Of a DNA stretch of 64,000 bases, positions 36,456-52,440 are shown one piece after another (the stretch's first letter is position 1; every line of letters starts with the position of its first letter). A model generated the notes under the pieces. It saw nothing but the letters and a program-made list of their open reading frames with translations, did no database searches and was not told where the DNA came from. Position numbers and translations under genes: made by a program. The DNA lies in the NCBI RefSeq assembly GCF_000346465.2, contig NC_034015.1, forward strand, positions 2,958,658 to 3,022,657. The letters are read 5' to 3'. The stretch is from Prunus persica (Eukaryota > Streptophyta > Magnoliopsida > Rosales > Rosaceae).

Positions 36456-37043
36456 TCCTTTCTTCTTCAGCATGTTTGCTCATTCTTCATTTTCTCACTC
36501 GCCCCTCTCCAACAACCTTCTCGTGTAAGACATTGAAAGTAGAATGTGTTTTGTAAAATCTGAGAAATGAAAGGATAGATGATTAGAATGAGTTGAGGCT
36601 GTTGTTTTATAGAGAGATTTAGAAGATAGAGATGACACGTGGCATAATTGTAGTAACTAAAAATCTTATCCAAAATCTGAGTGTGAATTTTATAATAAAT
36701 ATGGACACGTGGCAACCGAAAATCTTATTTGAAATATTAGATATGAATTTTATAATAAATATTGACATGTGACAACCAAAAATCTTATCCAAATTAATCG
36801 TTTAAGTATAAAAAATAAAATTAATGTAAAGTGAATAATAATTGCCCTTTGCCACAATGGGTGGAAACCGAACAAAAAAATTACAAGGACATGCACTATT
36901 CACATGAATAGTAACAACCCTTACTTTTTGTCATGACAAATAGGTGGAATTGCTCTTACTCAACAACTTCATAGCACATTTCCAAATGTGAGATTGGACA
37001 CGCATCACAATTTTTTTTCCCCACAGATTTTTTCCCTTCCTAA

Positions 37044-37669
37044 GGCCATCTCCAACCCTTGGACTCAAACCCAAAATATCCCCCCAAATCTCTCCCAACC
37101 CAAGAAAAGGAAGGACCCAAAATTTGGGAAAACCCAAATTTGGACCCAAATATGGGTCCAAGTATTGCCTGGACTCAATACTATTCACTGGACCCCATGC
37201 TGAGGTGGCATAGCCCATGTGCTTTTTAAAAATGGTGGGACCCGCATTGGTTACATTTTCTGATGGGCTTGTCTGTGGCATGGGCCACGTGTCGGCACTA
37301 TAAGCTAGAGCCGTTGGGCTTTGGCTGTTTCCTTTTTTATAAAATAAAAAAAAACAATCAAATAGTATCCTTGGGGCCCACATGCTGGCTGTTTCCATTA
37401 AAATTTTTTTATGGAATTTCAATTTTTTTTAGGTCAAATTGTTCAAAAAATTAAATTATGATGTTATTTAAAAAGATTAAATGAAGAAAAGTTATCCATT
37501 AAAAAAAATAGACTTAAACAATTCTTAAACAATTTAAATTAAGTTGCAGACTTAAAATTTGAGTCCGGAGGGTTGGGAGAAAAAAATATTTGAGTCCGGG
37601 CAAAACCCAAATAGTCACTTTTTGGAAGGGGGGAATTTGAGTTTAGCCCCTCATGGGTTGGAAAAGGCC
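37044..37669. mobile_element. Tourist-like MITE, copy 1
   Basis: 626 bp with terminal inverted repeats GGCCATCTCCAACCC / GGCCTTTTCCAACCC, 13 of 15 matching. TAA lies on both sides (37041-37043 and 37670-37672). TAA duplications and non-coding content fit a PIF/Harbinger-derived MITE. The interior shares long segments with the neighbouring copy. Confidence 0.85.
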
Positions 37670-37672
37670 TAA

Positions 37673-38516
37673 GGCCATCTCTAACCCAAGGATCTAAACC
37701 CAAAATATTGTCCAAAACCTCTCTCAACCCAAGAAAATAAATGACCCAAAATTTGGAAAAACCCAAATTTGGACCTAACATTATTCAATGGAGCCCACTG
37801 CACATCTCAAACAACCCCATGTGCAAAGATTCTGATGTGGGGCCCACCTCCAAATTTGTAGCTTGCTTTTTGTCTTCTCTTTGCGCCACTTGTCACTATT
37901 TCATGGAGTTGCCATTGGAATCCAACGGTTTCAAATGTTGCTGTTTTTTTTTTTTTTTTGTATGTACATATAACTTAAATTAACAATGGTGATTAAATCT
38001 ATGCTATTTTAACGGTAAAAAAAAAGATCCAACGGTCAAAATAATATTTTAAATTAATCCAAATCAAATCCAATCCCAAATCTCACTCCAAACTCTATAA
38101 ATACTCACCCATTTCTCAATTAATCTACCAAAAATATTTTTTCTATTTCTTAATTTATTTTTCTTTTGTCAATTTCATCAATCTCTTCCATTCTCATACT
38201 TTTGATATCATTTCAAGCACATCATCTTCTTCATTCTCATACTTTTGGAATAAAATTAAATTTATGGAATTTCAAAATTTTTAAGGTCAAATTATTGAAA
38301 AAATTAAATTATGACGTTATTTAAAAAGATTAATGAAGAAAAGTTTTACAAAAAAAAAAATTAGACTTAAACAATTCTTAAACAATTTAATAAAGTTGCG
38401 GATTTAAAATTTGAGTTCGGAGGGTTGGGAGAAAAAACGATTTGAGTTTGGGCGAAACCCAAATAGTTACTTTTTAGAGAGGGAAAATTTGGATTTAGCC
38501 CGGGTTAGAGAAGGCC
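37673..38516. mobile_element. Tourist-like MITE, copy 2, head to tail
   Basis: 844 bp with ends GGCCATCTCTAACCC / GGCCTTCTCTAACCC (14 of 15). It uses the TAA at 37670-37672 as its left duplication and TAA at 38517-38519 as its right one. It has the same orientation as copy 1 but about 200 bp more interior. Its right end is 278 bp from the NAC-alpha start codon, so it borders or enters that promoter. Confidence 0.85.
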
Positions 38517-38519
38517 TAA

Positions 38520-38794
38520 CCCTCCAAAAAAAGAAAAAAAACATTCCCCTTGGTTGTTAATTTCAAGTTTTAATCTCAACCACACATAGAATCATAAGAC
38601 ATTGGTTCATAAAAGAGGTCAATTGGATCACGGGTTGACCCGGAAAGCACCATAACCGTACCCGGCAGGAATAAGGGAATGAGAGCCTCCACAATCTCGG
38701 TGATATATAATGTCGTCGTTGTGAATCATTTCGGGTTTTTAGGGTTTTAGTCCGAAGACGTCTCAAAGTCGAACCACACTGCACTGTACGAAGC
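38520..38794 (+). promoter_or_regulatory. NAC-alpha promoter and 5' UTR
   Basis: Compact region between a MITE and the ATG. ATATATAA at 38703-38710 is a possible TATA box. A telo-box TAGGGTTT at 38740-38747 follows, a motif enriched near start sites of plant translation-machinery genes. This fits a NAC subunit. Confidence 0.5.
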
Positions 38795-42903
<4,109 letters not shown>

Positions 42904-44039
42904 GCCACCTTCTCGGCGAAACTTTACATCTGATGAGTTGTTTTTTTTTTGGGCCCCCAGTCATGTCTACTTGAGAATTTGAGATTGAAATTTCGAATGT
43001 CTTTGTTTCTTTAATCCTTGTACCAGTATGATATAACTCTGATGGTTATGATGTATGGTTTGGATGTCTTTGCATGTAGTGCATTGCACCTCATCATTTA
43101 TACAATATCATCTTGCATATCAGTTGCTCAGCATGCTTATAATCAGTGGTGCTACATATATCCCATTCTTGTGGTAGATTGTACTTTTGGTGTGATGTAT
43201 GAAATACCAGGGTTGGGGGTTATTATCTAGGCTTGAGATTTCTTGTACCCAATTACCTTGTGCCCTCCCAGTCTCCTATCTACCGCTTTGACACCTGTCC
43301 GTGTACTGCTCGTTTGGTAGAGATTGTAGATAGGCTGACAATCACTTGCTATTCTCCATATAATGATTTAAGTGATTTTATGAAAAATCAGCTTGTTTGT
43401 TTGGGTGTGATTCCGGCCCTCCAAAAATCACTTCCAAACAGATCATTATTGATTAATTGATCGATTTATGTTTTTTTTTTAAATATAGACGGTACCTGTC
43501 TAAGGGAGTCTCAGGTGTGGATGGGTGACATGATCCACCAGCCAGACCCAAGATTTTCTCCGAGTAGGGGCCAGTAGCTGGCTTCAGTCAATCCTTGCCG
43601 CGGCCTCTGTTTTAGTGAGCGAGCTAGCTTACTAATTTACTAGCCTAGACAACCATGTGTTTGATGATCATCATCCCTGAAACTTGCATTGAAAGGGAAA
43701 GCCCTGATATTCTGCAGGGTTGGTGGAAACATAATTTTAATTTCAATCACTACATTTTGAGCTTGAAGAGCCCTCTGCTTTTGCATTTGTGAAGATTCAG
43801 ATTTGTTACATACTTGAGGATGAATGTACAACTGGATTTTGTGCTTGAAGATAGAGCACTGATAATATTTTAAGGAGGTAAAAGATAAAGTGTCCCCTGT
43901 ATCTGAGAATATTGAATTGTTTTTCGCACGGTGGAAATTGGTAAAAGCACCAGTCCATAACAAGTGTATTTCTTCCACAGCAAGTTAGCAACCTTATGCT
44001 TTCTTGTAAAGGTAAATAAAATATTGCCAAAATGTTTAC
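42904..44039. other. NAC-alpha 3' region and spacer
   Basis: 42904-43200 is probably 3' UTR. 43368-43440 has an imperfect inverted pair (AAGTGATTTTATGAAAAATCA and AAAAATCACTTCC), which looks like a small MITE end pair. 43480-43640 is unplaced, with a GCCGCGGC palindrome. No gene called. Confidence 0.4.
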
Positions 44040-47000
44040 CTAAAGGATAGTCTCTTGAAGACATTAAATCATTCCATGGATCGCTCTCTGCCTTCTCACT
44101 TCTAATGGTTCAATTACTTGTGTTTCCAAGGCTTCACCAGCACTTACATCAGGCGGTTTTGCCGCATTACCGTTGGCAACCTCCGTCTTTGCCTCCTCAT
44201 CTTCCAAACTACCCCATCTTCCTCCAAGGGCCATTGCCATCATCTCGTATACCTTGTTTCCCAATTCAGCTGGGCTCTCTTGGCATCTGTGCTGTCAGGG
44301 GCCTTCTTGCAAGCAGCCTGCAGTAGAAAACAACTGTCAAATCCAGAGAATTTTTTTTTGGCCAAGCGTTATGGAGGGGGACTAAAGCATTGGTTTGGGT
44401 TCCTCAAGATTGCACACTACTAAGTTTCGAACCCAGGTGCCGTGTTGGGGTGGGGGAAGGGGACCACTAGAACCACTGCGGTACAACCCCACTGGCATCC
44501 AGAGATTTTTTTAAAGTCCTGTACTTCCAAGTCTTGTATTTTTCTACCACTAGTTTGCAAACCAAATTTTCTATACCAACATGGTTCCCCTACTGCACTA
44601 CCACCAAAGTTGGCAGGACAGATACCTCAATATCTTTCTGAACCAACGTTTCCAAGAATTGAGCACTTTTCAGACTGTCTGCTGCCAAGTAATAGATTGC
44701 ATTCTGGTTCTCAGGCATGTTCTCAACATAATCATCTAAGCTAATCAGTTATTCCTCACTTTTTGAAGAGTAGAACCGCAACAAGGGGGTTATGCACTTG
44801 TGATTTCCTGAGTCCTTGATGCATCCTAACTTTAGAAACCTGCCAAAGTTCTCCCATAACTTCTTGTAATCCTGGGATCAAGTAATACCATTTTCCAAGT
44901 TAATAACAATTTTCAGCCTTTCAGGTGGAATCGAGGAGAAAACACAAGCTTAATTGCTGCCACCGACCTCTCTATTTTCACTCTCAAAGATCTCTTGAAT
45001 CATGTCAAATGCTTTCTGTATGAGTTGCTTTCTCATAATCCTTACCTGAAAATAGTAGATTGATAGACTAAGAAATAATACAATACAACCAGATACAAAT
45101 ATCTAAGCACATAAAAAGAACAAAGAACAAATATTAACTGTTACAGAGATGTCCACAAATTTTAAGAGTAATAGCATTCCCTTCACAAAATGCATAAAGA
45201 TAGTAGAAAAATTAGGGCTTACAATTCGACTTTCTTGAAGAATCTCTTGAGAAACGTTTAGAGGAAGATCATTCGAATCCACCACACCCTTTACAAAGCT
45301 CAGGTGTCGAGGAAACTGCAAAAAGAATAATTCAATGTATTACAGCGACAAACCATATTTCCAAGCAAATAAGCATCAATCCCAAAATGTATTTTGAACA
45401 TTCCAGATGGCACATCACTAGTTGAATACCATCAATGCCTATAACATCTAAAAATCACCATTTTTTTTTTCACAACAGCTAAAAAACTCCATTGATGATG
45501 GATAAAACAACACTTCTTTTGATTAGAACATGTAATAACTACAATGCGTATTAAGGAATACTTCATTTTCCAATTTAAATACAGAATAAACAGTCAACAC
45601 CAGCATTGTTAATAATATACCAATCATAAAATAAATCAGAAAAAAGGAACATAATGTGCAACAGTATTTGAAACAAAGATGATCACCACTGACATGGAAC
45701 CAAAACAACGAACTAAATGGAAGCTCAAAGTCACATGGTTTCCAATATATCAAAACTTACCAGTTCACCATCAAAATCATCTGAGATAAATATCCGTTTC
45801 ACATACAAATGTATATTCTTTGTTTTTGCATTGACAACATCCTCGTTGTTAAGAGGCCCCATTCCCGGAATATAAAGAACACTCCTGAACTCCACCTCAC
45901 CCTGTGCAGATTTCAAAGTTATACTCCAAATCTGCTACATTTTCTACCTCAACCAAATTATTAAAACAAAACACAACAAGACAAAGGGAGAGAGAAACCA
46001 TTTTAGTACCTCAGTGGTGAAGTGAGTGTATGCAACTGGATCCAAGAGCTCACTACAAGTTTTCTTGTAAAATTCATGGCACTCATCTTTTCAACTTCCT
46101 TTGGATTCCGCATCTGCAAAAGAACAAAACAAAATTAATTTTAAAAAAGGCTAATAAAATATATAACAAGAAAATACATGCACAATAGGCAAACGGACCA
46201 TGCAGAATCTAAAATACATTTATGACATCAATAACGCTATGTCTTCAACTTACCCATACGCTTTGTTTCATTGGCTAATTCCCAATCCCAATAATTCTCA
46301 GTTTTTGTCTTATTTTTCATTTCACCCTGGTAACAATCAAAGTAACTTATTACACCGTAAAAGTTACTGAGAAAAAACTACATTTCCCACAAGTAGGAAT
46401 CCTGTCTCTGGCTTTGGTTCTTCCTCATTTTCCACCTGCCAAAAGTTTCCACTCAGTGAGGATTCACAAAACTGCTAATTGCTTCATCATATGAACAACA
46501 GATACTTCTTAATCATATAACTGTAAGGTACAGAAGAAATGTAGCCTCAATGATTCGTTTGCAATAATCAACCGATTTTGATAAAAGTTTGCACCTCAGA
46601 GAGTCACATTTTGATAACAATACTTTTCTGATTATCACCTATAATGTCCACTTGACATGCACCTTCAACTAATAAAGAAGTAACAGTCCAACCATTAAGG
46701 AAAAGATGAATCACATGCAGAAATCCAATTCTATTAATCCCTTCAAAACTTGCCCCTTGCCATATAGAGGGAACGGGTATGACAAGCAGAAAATGAAGTC
46801 CTCACCTCAACAGTCCTTGATTTTTCTTTCCATGTAAAGATTGGGGAAGGAAACAAACTGCGAGTAATTCTTCACCAAACCCTGGATCTGGGGCAGATCT
46901 GAGAATTCATACTTGTCATCCGGCTGCAAGGAGAGATATAACTTTGAGATAGTTTGTATAAGACGTCAGAATAAATTGAAAAATAAGCAATGGACTGTCC

Positions 47001-47282
47001 CGACAAAAGATAATGACTTAAATGTGTCAACATCTAGCAATAGCTGGACATAACTTCAATGCCCAATAAACACATGCAAAATGACCAAATCCCATGAAAA
47101 GAGAAATGAAGTAGCAGGTATGGTACCCTTAAATAGAGGGTGATCTGTGTTCCATAGCGTATGAGATTTTCAGAATCAGTTTCTTCCCTAATTACATAAG
47201 AGCGCTATTGCCTGCATCTCCAAGCAGAGAGGGGTTAGCCACACTCAAAAAACTCAACTTGTCCAAAGCATGACTAGCATTA
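44040..47282 (-). pseudogene. chloroplast-type HSP90 pseudogene, 5' truncated
   Basis: Minus-strand exon remnants follow an organellar HSP90 in order. 47282-47212 has NASHALDKLSFLSV and PSLLGDAG. 47200-47128 has SYVIREETDSENLIRYGTQI. About 46920-46805 covers YEFSDLPQIQGLVKNYSQFV. Then come ETGFLLVGN, NYWDWELANETKRMG, the GEVEFRSVLYIPGMGPLNNE exon (45903-45765), [59 protein letters not shown] and the C terminus KVYEMMAMALGGRW. The N-terminal exons are missing, about 100 residues are lost between GDAG and SYVIREE, and frameshifts lie near 46848 and 46088. A further 2-nt frameshift precedes the plastid-type ESDPWND end. A SINE sits in one intron. Non-functional. Confidence 0.88.
44350..44496 (-). 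mobile_element. tRNA-derived SINE
   Basis: About 147 bp, inserted on the minus strand. It has a B-box GGTTCGAAAC (complement at 44424-44433), an A-box-like GCAGTGGTTCTAGTGG upstream, and an A-tail (T run at 44351-44359). It is flanked by the 9-bp duplication ATCCAGAGA (44341-44349 and 44497-44505). RNA polymerase III promoter boxes, a tail and target duplications define a SINE. It lies in an intron of the HSP90 pseudogene. Confidence 0.85.
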
Positions 47283-50200
47283 CTGGAACAGGAAAGAAAA
47301 ATAGAGTCAACATATGGGCCAAATAATAAGGCGCATGCAAAACACATCATAATGGGCATAAACTGTCCTCTGGAAAACAGTAGTATACGACCTAATGTTA
47401 TTATGAAAGAACTAGGAAACTGTTTTGACTTAGTCATTTCTGGAAATATAGTATTTATTCATTCATTTTTATGAGAGAATGGAGATATATGAATCTAATG
47501 TTATACCGCATGAACTGAATTTGTCTAATATGAGCCAGTGAACCACTTTTCCCAATGGTCAGATGCCAAAAGATTCCCCATGTTAATCATGAAGAAAACC
47601 AAGTTTGAACATCTCGGCTAGAAGATCAGCTACTGAATTAAGATCACGACGACGACGAAAAGTATTCAGCATCACCTCACACAGTTCTTGATCAGGACAA
47701 ATCCCATCAGATAACATCATACAGAAAAAATATTTTGCAGCAGTTATTAGACACCTTTTGCACAATCTATTAATAACAGCACTATAATCCCGAATGGAGA
47801 TTTCAAATCCTTTCTCCACCATTTGATGGAAGAGCCCCACTGCCCTATATACATCACCCTTTGCACAATGTGCTTTGATCAACGTGGTATAAGCAACTTT
47901 TGTCAAATTGATATTGCAGTCGCAAAGAGAAACCAGTAGCCTGTCAGCATCCATTAGGTTTCCATATACACAAAGACCATTAATGAGAACATTATATGTA
48001 ACAGGAGTAGGCTCAAGATTATGAATCAACATCTGATTGTGCAACTGAAAAGCTTTCTTGAAGTCTCGAGCTTTACAGAAACATTTTATCAGAGTATTAT
48101 ACGTGATTTGATCTGGGGTTATGCCCTTAGCATACATTTCCTCAACTAAGTGAACAGCCTCCTGCAGCTTCCCCAGTTTGATAAGTCCTTTAATAACTAC
48201 CGTGTAAGATACATGAGTTGGTTCTACAGCATTTGCTTCCATCTCCTAAAGCAACTCAAGCATGCCATGGATGTTTCCTCGTTCAATGTTGGCATCCATA
48301 AGAGTAGTATAAGTAAATGGACTTGGTAGCAATCCAAACAGCTTGATTGTATCGAACATCTTATGAGCCTCAACTAGTTTCCCAGTTTTGCAGAAACCAT
48401 AAATAAGAGTATTGAAAGTGACAATACTAGGATTTATTCCCTTTTCAATTATTTGTTTATATAATCGCGTGGCTTGTGCAATGCTACCTATTTTTACATA
48501 CCCATCCATCATAATATTATACAGCACAATATCCTCTGTCACATCCCTTTTTAGTAGATTATCAAAATGCTTCCTTACCTCAGATATATCCCCTTTCTCA
48601 CGCAGACCTAAGAGAATAGAACGGTGTACAAAGTAATTGGGAATGATTCTCTTCATGTACATTTCTCTATATATTTTGCTAGCCCTCTGAACATCTCCTT
48701 TCTTGCATAGGCCATGAATGAGGATAGAATATGTTATAAGATCTGGTTCCAAGCCAACAGCTTCCATCTCATATTGCAATCTCAATGCTTCTTCTATTCG
48801 TCCACTTTTACACAAACTGCTGAGGAGTACACTGTATACAATGACACTCAACTGAAAAACCCTTGAAAGCATCTCTTCCTGCAACTTAAGGGCTTCCTCA
48901 ATATTTCCAGCATGGGGCAGACATATCAAAATTGTATATGTCACATGATCCGGATTTAACCCTTTAATCAACATTTTCTGAATGACCTCGTGAGCTCCAC
49001 TCATCAAACCAAGTAGATGAAACCCCTTACAAAGAATGTTGTAGGTGACCGTGTCAGGCTGTACCCCATGCCTCTCCATGTCTTTAGTGAACTCCAATGC
49101 TTCTTCCAATGAACCCGCTATACACAGCCCATGAATAAGAATATTATAACTGTATGAATCAGGAAGTAGTCCACACTTGAACATCAAACAAAAAAACGAC
49201 TTTGCAACATCCACAAACCCCAATTTGCAGAACCTAGACATGATGGTATTGAATGAAACAACTGAAGGCCAACTCTCTGTATTTTCCACACCCATGAAGA
49301 ACGAAACTGCATCTTGTAGGCCGGATTGCTCACATAATCCATCTATAAGTATGGCAATGGTGTGGTCACTCTGATGAGTTCCACTATCTTTAACTTCATT
49401 ATAAACAATCCACATGATATCTGTATGCTTTAAGTTATGCAACAGACAGTTATAGGTTGGTGTTGAAACGTTCAAATTCAGATCTTTCATCTTAACAAGA
49501 ACAGACAGAGCATCATGAATCATCTCAGATCTTGAATAAGCAAACGCCAACATATCCCACACCACACCAGTCGAGTCCCAGTCCCTGAATCTATTTAAGA
49601 GCAGCTCACAAAGTGAAGGTGCCGAACCAGGGCCTATCACAAATCACAAGAAATTTATAAACAAAACATTGAGCAAAAATAAAGAACAAAAACAATGAAA
49701 TGATTAGGCTTCATCCCTTTCTCAGCTAGCCCCAATGCATCTATGAGCCTTACCTAATGATGCAGGGCAGCGGCTATAAGCTGCTGTCCAGCGACCCAAA
49801 CATACCCAAAATACAGAGAATAGAAGGATAAAGCAGTAGAATCGAAGTTGGAACAAAGATAATTGAGTTCTAGGGCAAAATCCCATCAGAAACTCTATAG
49901 ACTAACGTCTGAAATTATATTCATCAACAAAACTAAATACAAGAGTCTCTTAATAGCCTATTTATACTAGAATATAGAAAACCAAATTAACACAGGAAAG
50001 TAAAAACCTAAACAGGAAATTAAACCAAATCCTAGTAAGAATAGGAAAACAAAATAAGTAACTAATAATTTAAAGTAAATAGAACCCTAGCCCAATTGAC
50101 TGATGGGCCTAAGTAATCTTAGAGAACTTCATAGATGCTCCTGCATCAAACTCCCCAGGTTGGAAGAGACTCGTCCTCGAGTCTAAACTGTTATCAATGA

Positions 50201-50332
50201 AAACTCCATGAGAAACTTGAAACTGAATTCTTCCTTTCCAAACAAAGAGGTATTTTGAATATACTCCATGAGAAGCTTGCAACTGAATTCTTTCTTTCCA
50301 AACAAAGAGATATTTTGAATATCGAATCACTC
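50201..50332. repeat. 60-bp tandem repeat in the LTR element
   Basis: AACTGAATTCTT at 50221 recurs as AACTGAATTCTT at 50281, exactly 60 bp apart, inside a unit that begins CTCCATGAGAA. The units encode YSKYLFVWKGRIQFQ-like peptides on the minus strand. Confidence 0.85.
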
Positions 50333-50442
50333 TTGAATACTTATGTTTATTCCACTGGATTGTGAAGAATTCGCCCTCGAATTCCAACCTTTTGCTGAAA
50401 ACTGTCCAAACACAACCTCTACTTACATAAACTGTCTATAGA

Positions 50443-51335
50443 ACTTTGGCCTTGAAATTGAACCTTCCCACTCCAAAGAAATAGATACTTGGAATATTTA
50501 ATCCTTCTAGAACAATTCAAGTTATCTACTGTACACAACCTTGCAGCCCAAAAACTGTTCAATCCAAAAGCCATTAGATTGACACGATCAACGAAGTTTT
50601 TGGCAATCTTCAAATCAAAAGCATCAACTCCAAGAAAATCAACATACTCAGAAGTATCACAAGAAGTTCCTTCAAGACTTTCTTGTATCACCTTGCCTTC
50701 AAACTTGTATGGGTTGTGTTCCTTCAAAAGTTCAGACCCAACCTTCTCTTGATCCACCGCCTTCAAGATTACACTAGATTCATCTTGCTTACTCTCACCA
50801 TATACATTGTCAAAATCAAAACTTTTCTCCACCTCAAAACAAATTTCACAATCGTCTTCTAAACAACGATACTTTGGCCTTGAAATTGAACCTTCTCACT
50901 CCAGAGAAATAGATACTTAGAATTGAACCTTCTCACTCCAAAGAAATAGATACTTAGAATATTTAATCCTTCTAGAACAATTCAAGTTATCTACTGTATA
51001 CAACCTCGCAGCCCAAAAACTGTTCAATCCAAAGGCCATTAGATTGACACGATCAACGAAGTTTTTGGCAATCTTCAAATCAAAAGCATCAACCCCAAGA
51101 AAATCAACATACTCAGAAGTATCAAAAGAAGTTCCTTCAAGACTTTCTTGTATCACCTTGCCTTCAAACTTGTATGGGTTGTGTTCCTTCAAAAGTTTAG
51201 ACTCAACCTTCTCTTGATCCACCGCCTTCAAGATTACACTAGATTCACCTTGCTTACTCTCACCTTATATATTGTCAAAATCAAAACTTTTCTCCACCTC
51301 AAAACAAATTTCACAATCGTCTTCTAAACAACGAT
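50443..51335. repeat. 428/465-bp tandem duplication in the LTR element
   Basis: Copy 1 is 50443-50870 and copy 2 is 50871-51335. Both run from ACTTTGGCCTTGAAATTGAA to TCTTCTAAACAACGAT. Copy 2 has an additional 37-38-bp internal duplication near 50893-50970. Both copies encode near-identical minus-strand peptides (VEKSFDFDN, GLNSFWAARL). Confidence 0.9.
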
Positions 51336-52440
51336 CAAATATGGGAGGAATATCTAAATCTAGGGAACTAACTGAAGAATTGGAGCGAACCGCTCCTTCC
51401 AATCCACCTCTATCACCATCATCATGGTTTCCAGCTTCATGAAAGGGGTTTACCCTTTCTTCAAAGTCATCCTTACTACCACCTTCCGGTGTGTAAGGGT
51501 TCGCGCGTTCCGGAATCTCCATATAGGCATCCGTGCACTCCTGTCTTTGGAGGGCTTGCACCGCTCTCGACAACTCTTCCATCATACGCCACAGCTTAGC
51601 CACATCTTAGCCATCTGTGTGTGTTGGGCTTGGTTCCCTCGTCCACGACCTCTAGCACATCCAACTATGGTGGAGCAAGGATTAACCTGGCTTTGATACC
51701 AATTTGATGCAGGGCAGTGGCTATAAGCTGCTGTCCAGCGACCCAAACATACCCAAAAAACAGAGAATAGAAGGATAAAGCAGTAGAATCGAAGTTGGAA
51801 CGAAGATAATTGAGTTCTAAGGCAAAATCCCAACAGAAACTCTATAGACTAACGTCTGAAATTAAATTCATCAACAAAACTAAATACAAGAGTCTCCTAA
51901 TAGCCTATTTATACTAGAATATAGAAAACCTAATTGACATAGGAAAGTAAAAACCTAAACAGGAAATTAAGCCAAATCCTAGTAAGAATAGGAAAACAAA
52001 AGAAGTAACTAATAATTTAAAGTAAATAGAACCCTAGCCCAATTGACTGACGGGCCTAAGTAATCTTAGAGAACTTCGTAGATGCTCCTGCATCACCTAA
52101 TCTCAGAAACCAAGCCACAATGTATAATAAAAAGAAAGTACTTAAAAAACCATACCTTCATCATCCACCATTTGCTTAACAACCAAACACAGCTCTTTAA
52201 ACAGCCTTCTCCTTGCTAACACATGAGCAACAATAAACTCTGAAACCCTGGAATGCCGAAACCCATACTTATTACTCAAAAGGTTGAAGAAACTGAAAGC
52301 CGACTCCAGGTTCTCAATGCTCAAGTTTTCAATAATCAAATCCACCTGAGGCTGATTCAAAGTCGGGGAAAATGGTTTTGAAATGATGATTTTATTGTAA
52401 AAGAAGTAATGAAATTTTATTGTAAAGACATTAAGGGGGC

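Larger units (their letters stand above)
31221..36955. mobile_element. PIF/Harbinger element, split by a solo LTR
   Basis: Ends GAGCATTTCCA and inverted GAGCAATTCCA match at 10 of 11 bases. Both are flanked by TTA (31218-31220 and 36956-36958), the target duplication typical of PIF/Harbinger. Inside are the two expected genes in convergent order: a Myb-like/NAM-associated ORF1 on plus (about 34560-35372) and a DDE transposase on minus (about 36450-35740). Without the solo LTR and one copy of its target site the element is about 3.07 kb, a normal size. Both genes are disrupted, so it is dead. Confidence 0.85.
49758..52095 (-). mobile_element. small non-autonomous LTR retrotransposon in the PPR intron
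   Basis: 2338 bp, LTRs 49758-50148 and 51705-52095, each 391 bp, with perfect ends TGATGCAGG/CCTGCATCA. It is flanked by the 5-bp duplication CCTAA (49753-49757 and 52096-52100). The primer site ATTGGTATCAAAGCC abuts the right LTR, which fixes minus orientation and Met-tRNA priming. The LTRs differ at about 15 positions by eye (about 96% identity). The 1.56-kb interior has only a Gag-like start (MMEELSRAVQALQRQE, near 51580) and tandem repeats, with no protease, RT or integrase. It must have moved with enzymes from elsewhere. Confidence 0.93.
47583..52440 (-). pseudogene. PPR protein (At1g13630-like), broken
   Basis: P-class pentatricopeptide protein. Exon 1 ends at 52156 (VVKQMVDDEG); an intron runs 52155-49634 and holds an LTR element; exon 2 is 49633-47583. 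Exon 2 gives about 18 PPR motifs (for example GVQPDTVTYNILCKGFHLLG and GINPSIVTFNTLIYGFCKTG) and resembles the Arabidopsis At1g13630 product over its length. A TAG at 48246-48248 cuts it where the frame continues as EMEANAVEP. Upstream, the frame is open to about 52440 but has no ATG and no targeting peptide, so the 5' end is lost. PPR proteins bind organellar RNA; this copy should be inactive, or at best make a truncated product. Confidence 0.85.

Noticed and set aside
42904..43460. Small plus-strand ORFs after NAC-alpha
   Set aside because: They lie in the probable 3' UTR and spacer, show no conserved motif and have no exon signals.
43500..43660. Possible Helitron 3' end (hairpin GCCGCGGC, CTAG)
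   Set aside because: The palindrome is short and too far from any CTRR end; no matching 5' TC end could be identified by eye, so capture by a Helitron remains only a hypothesis.
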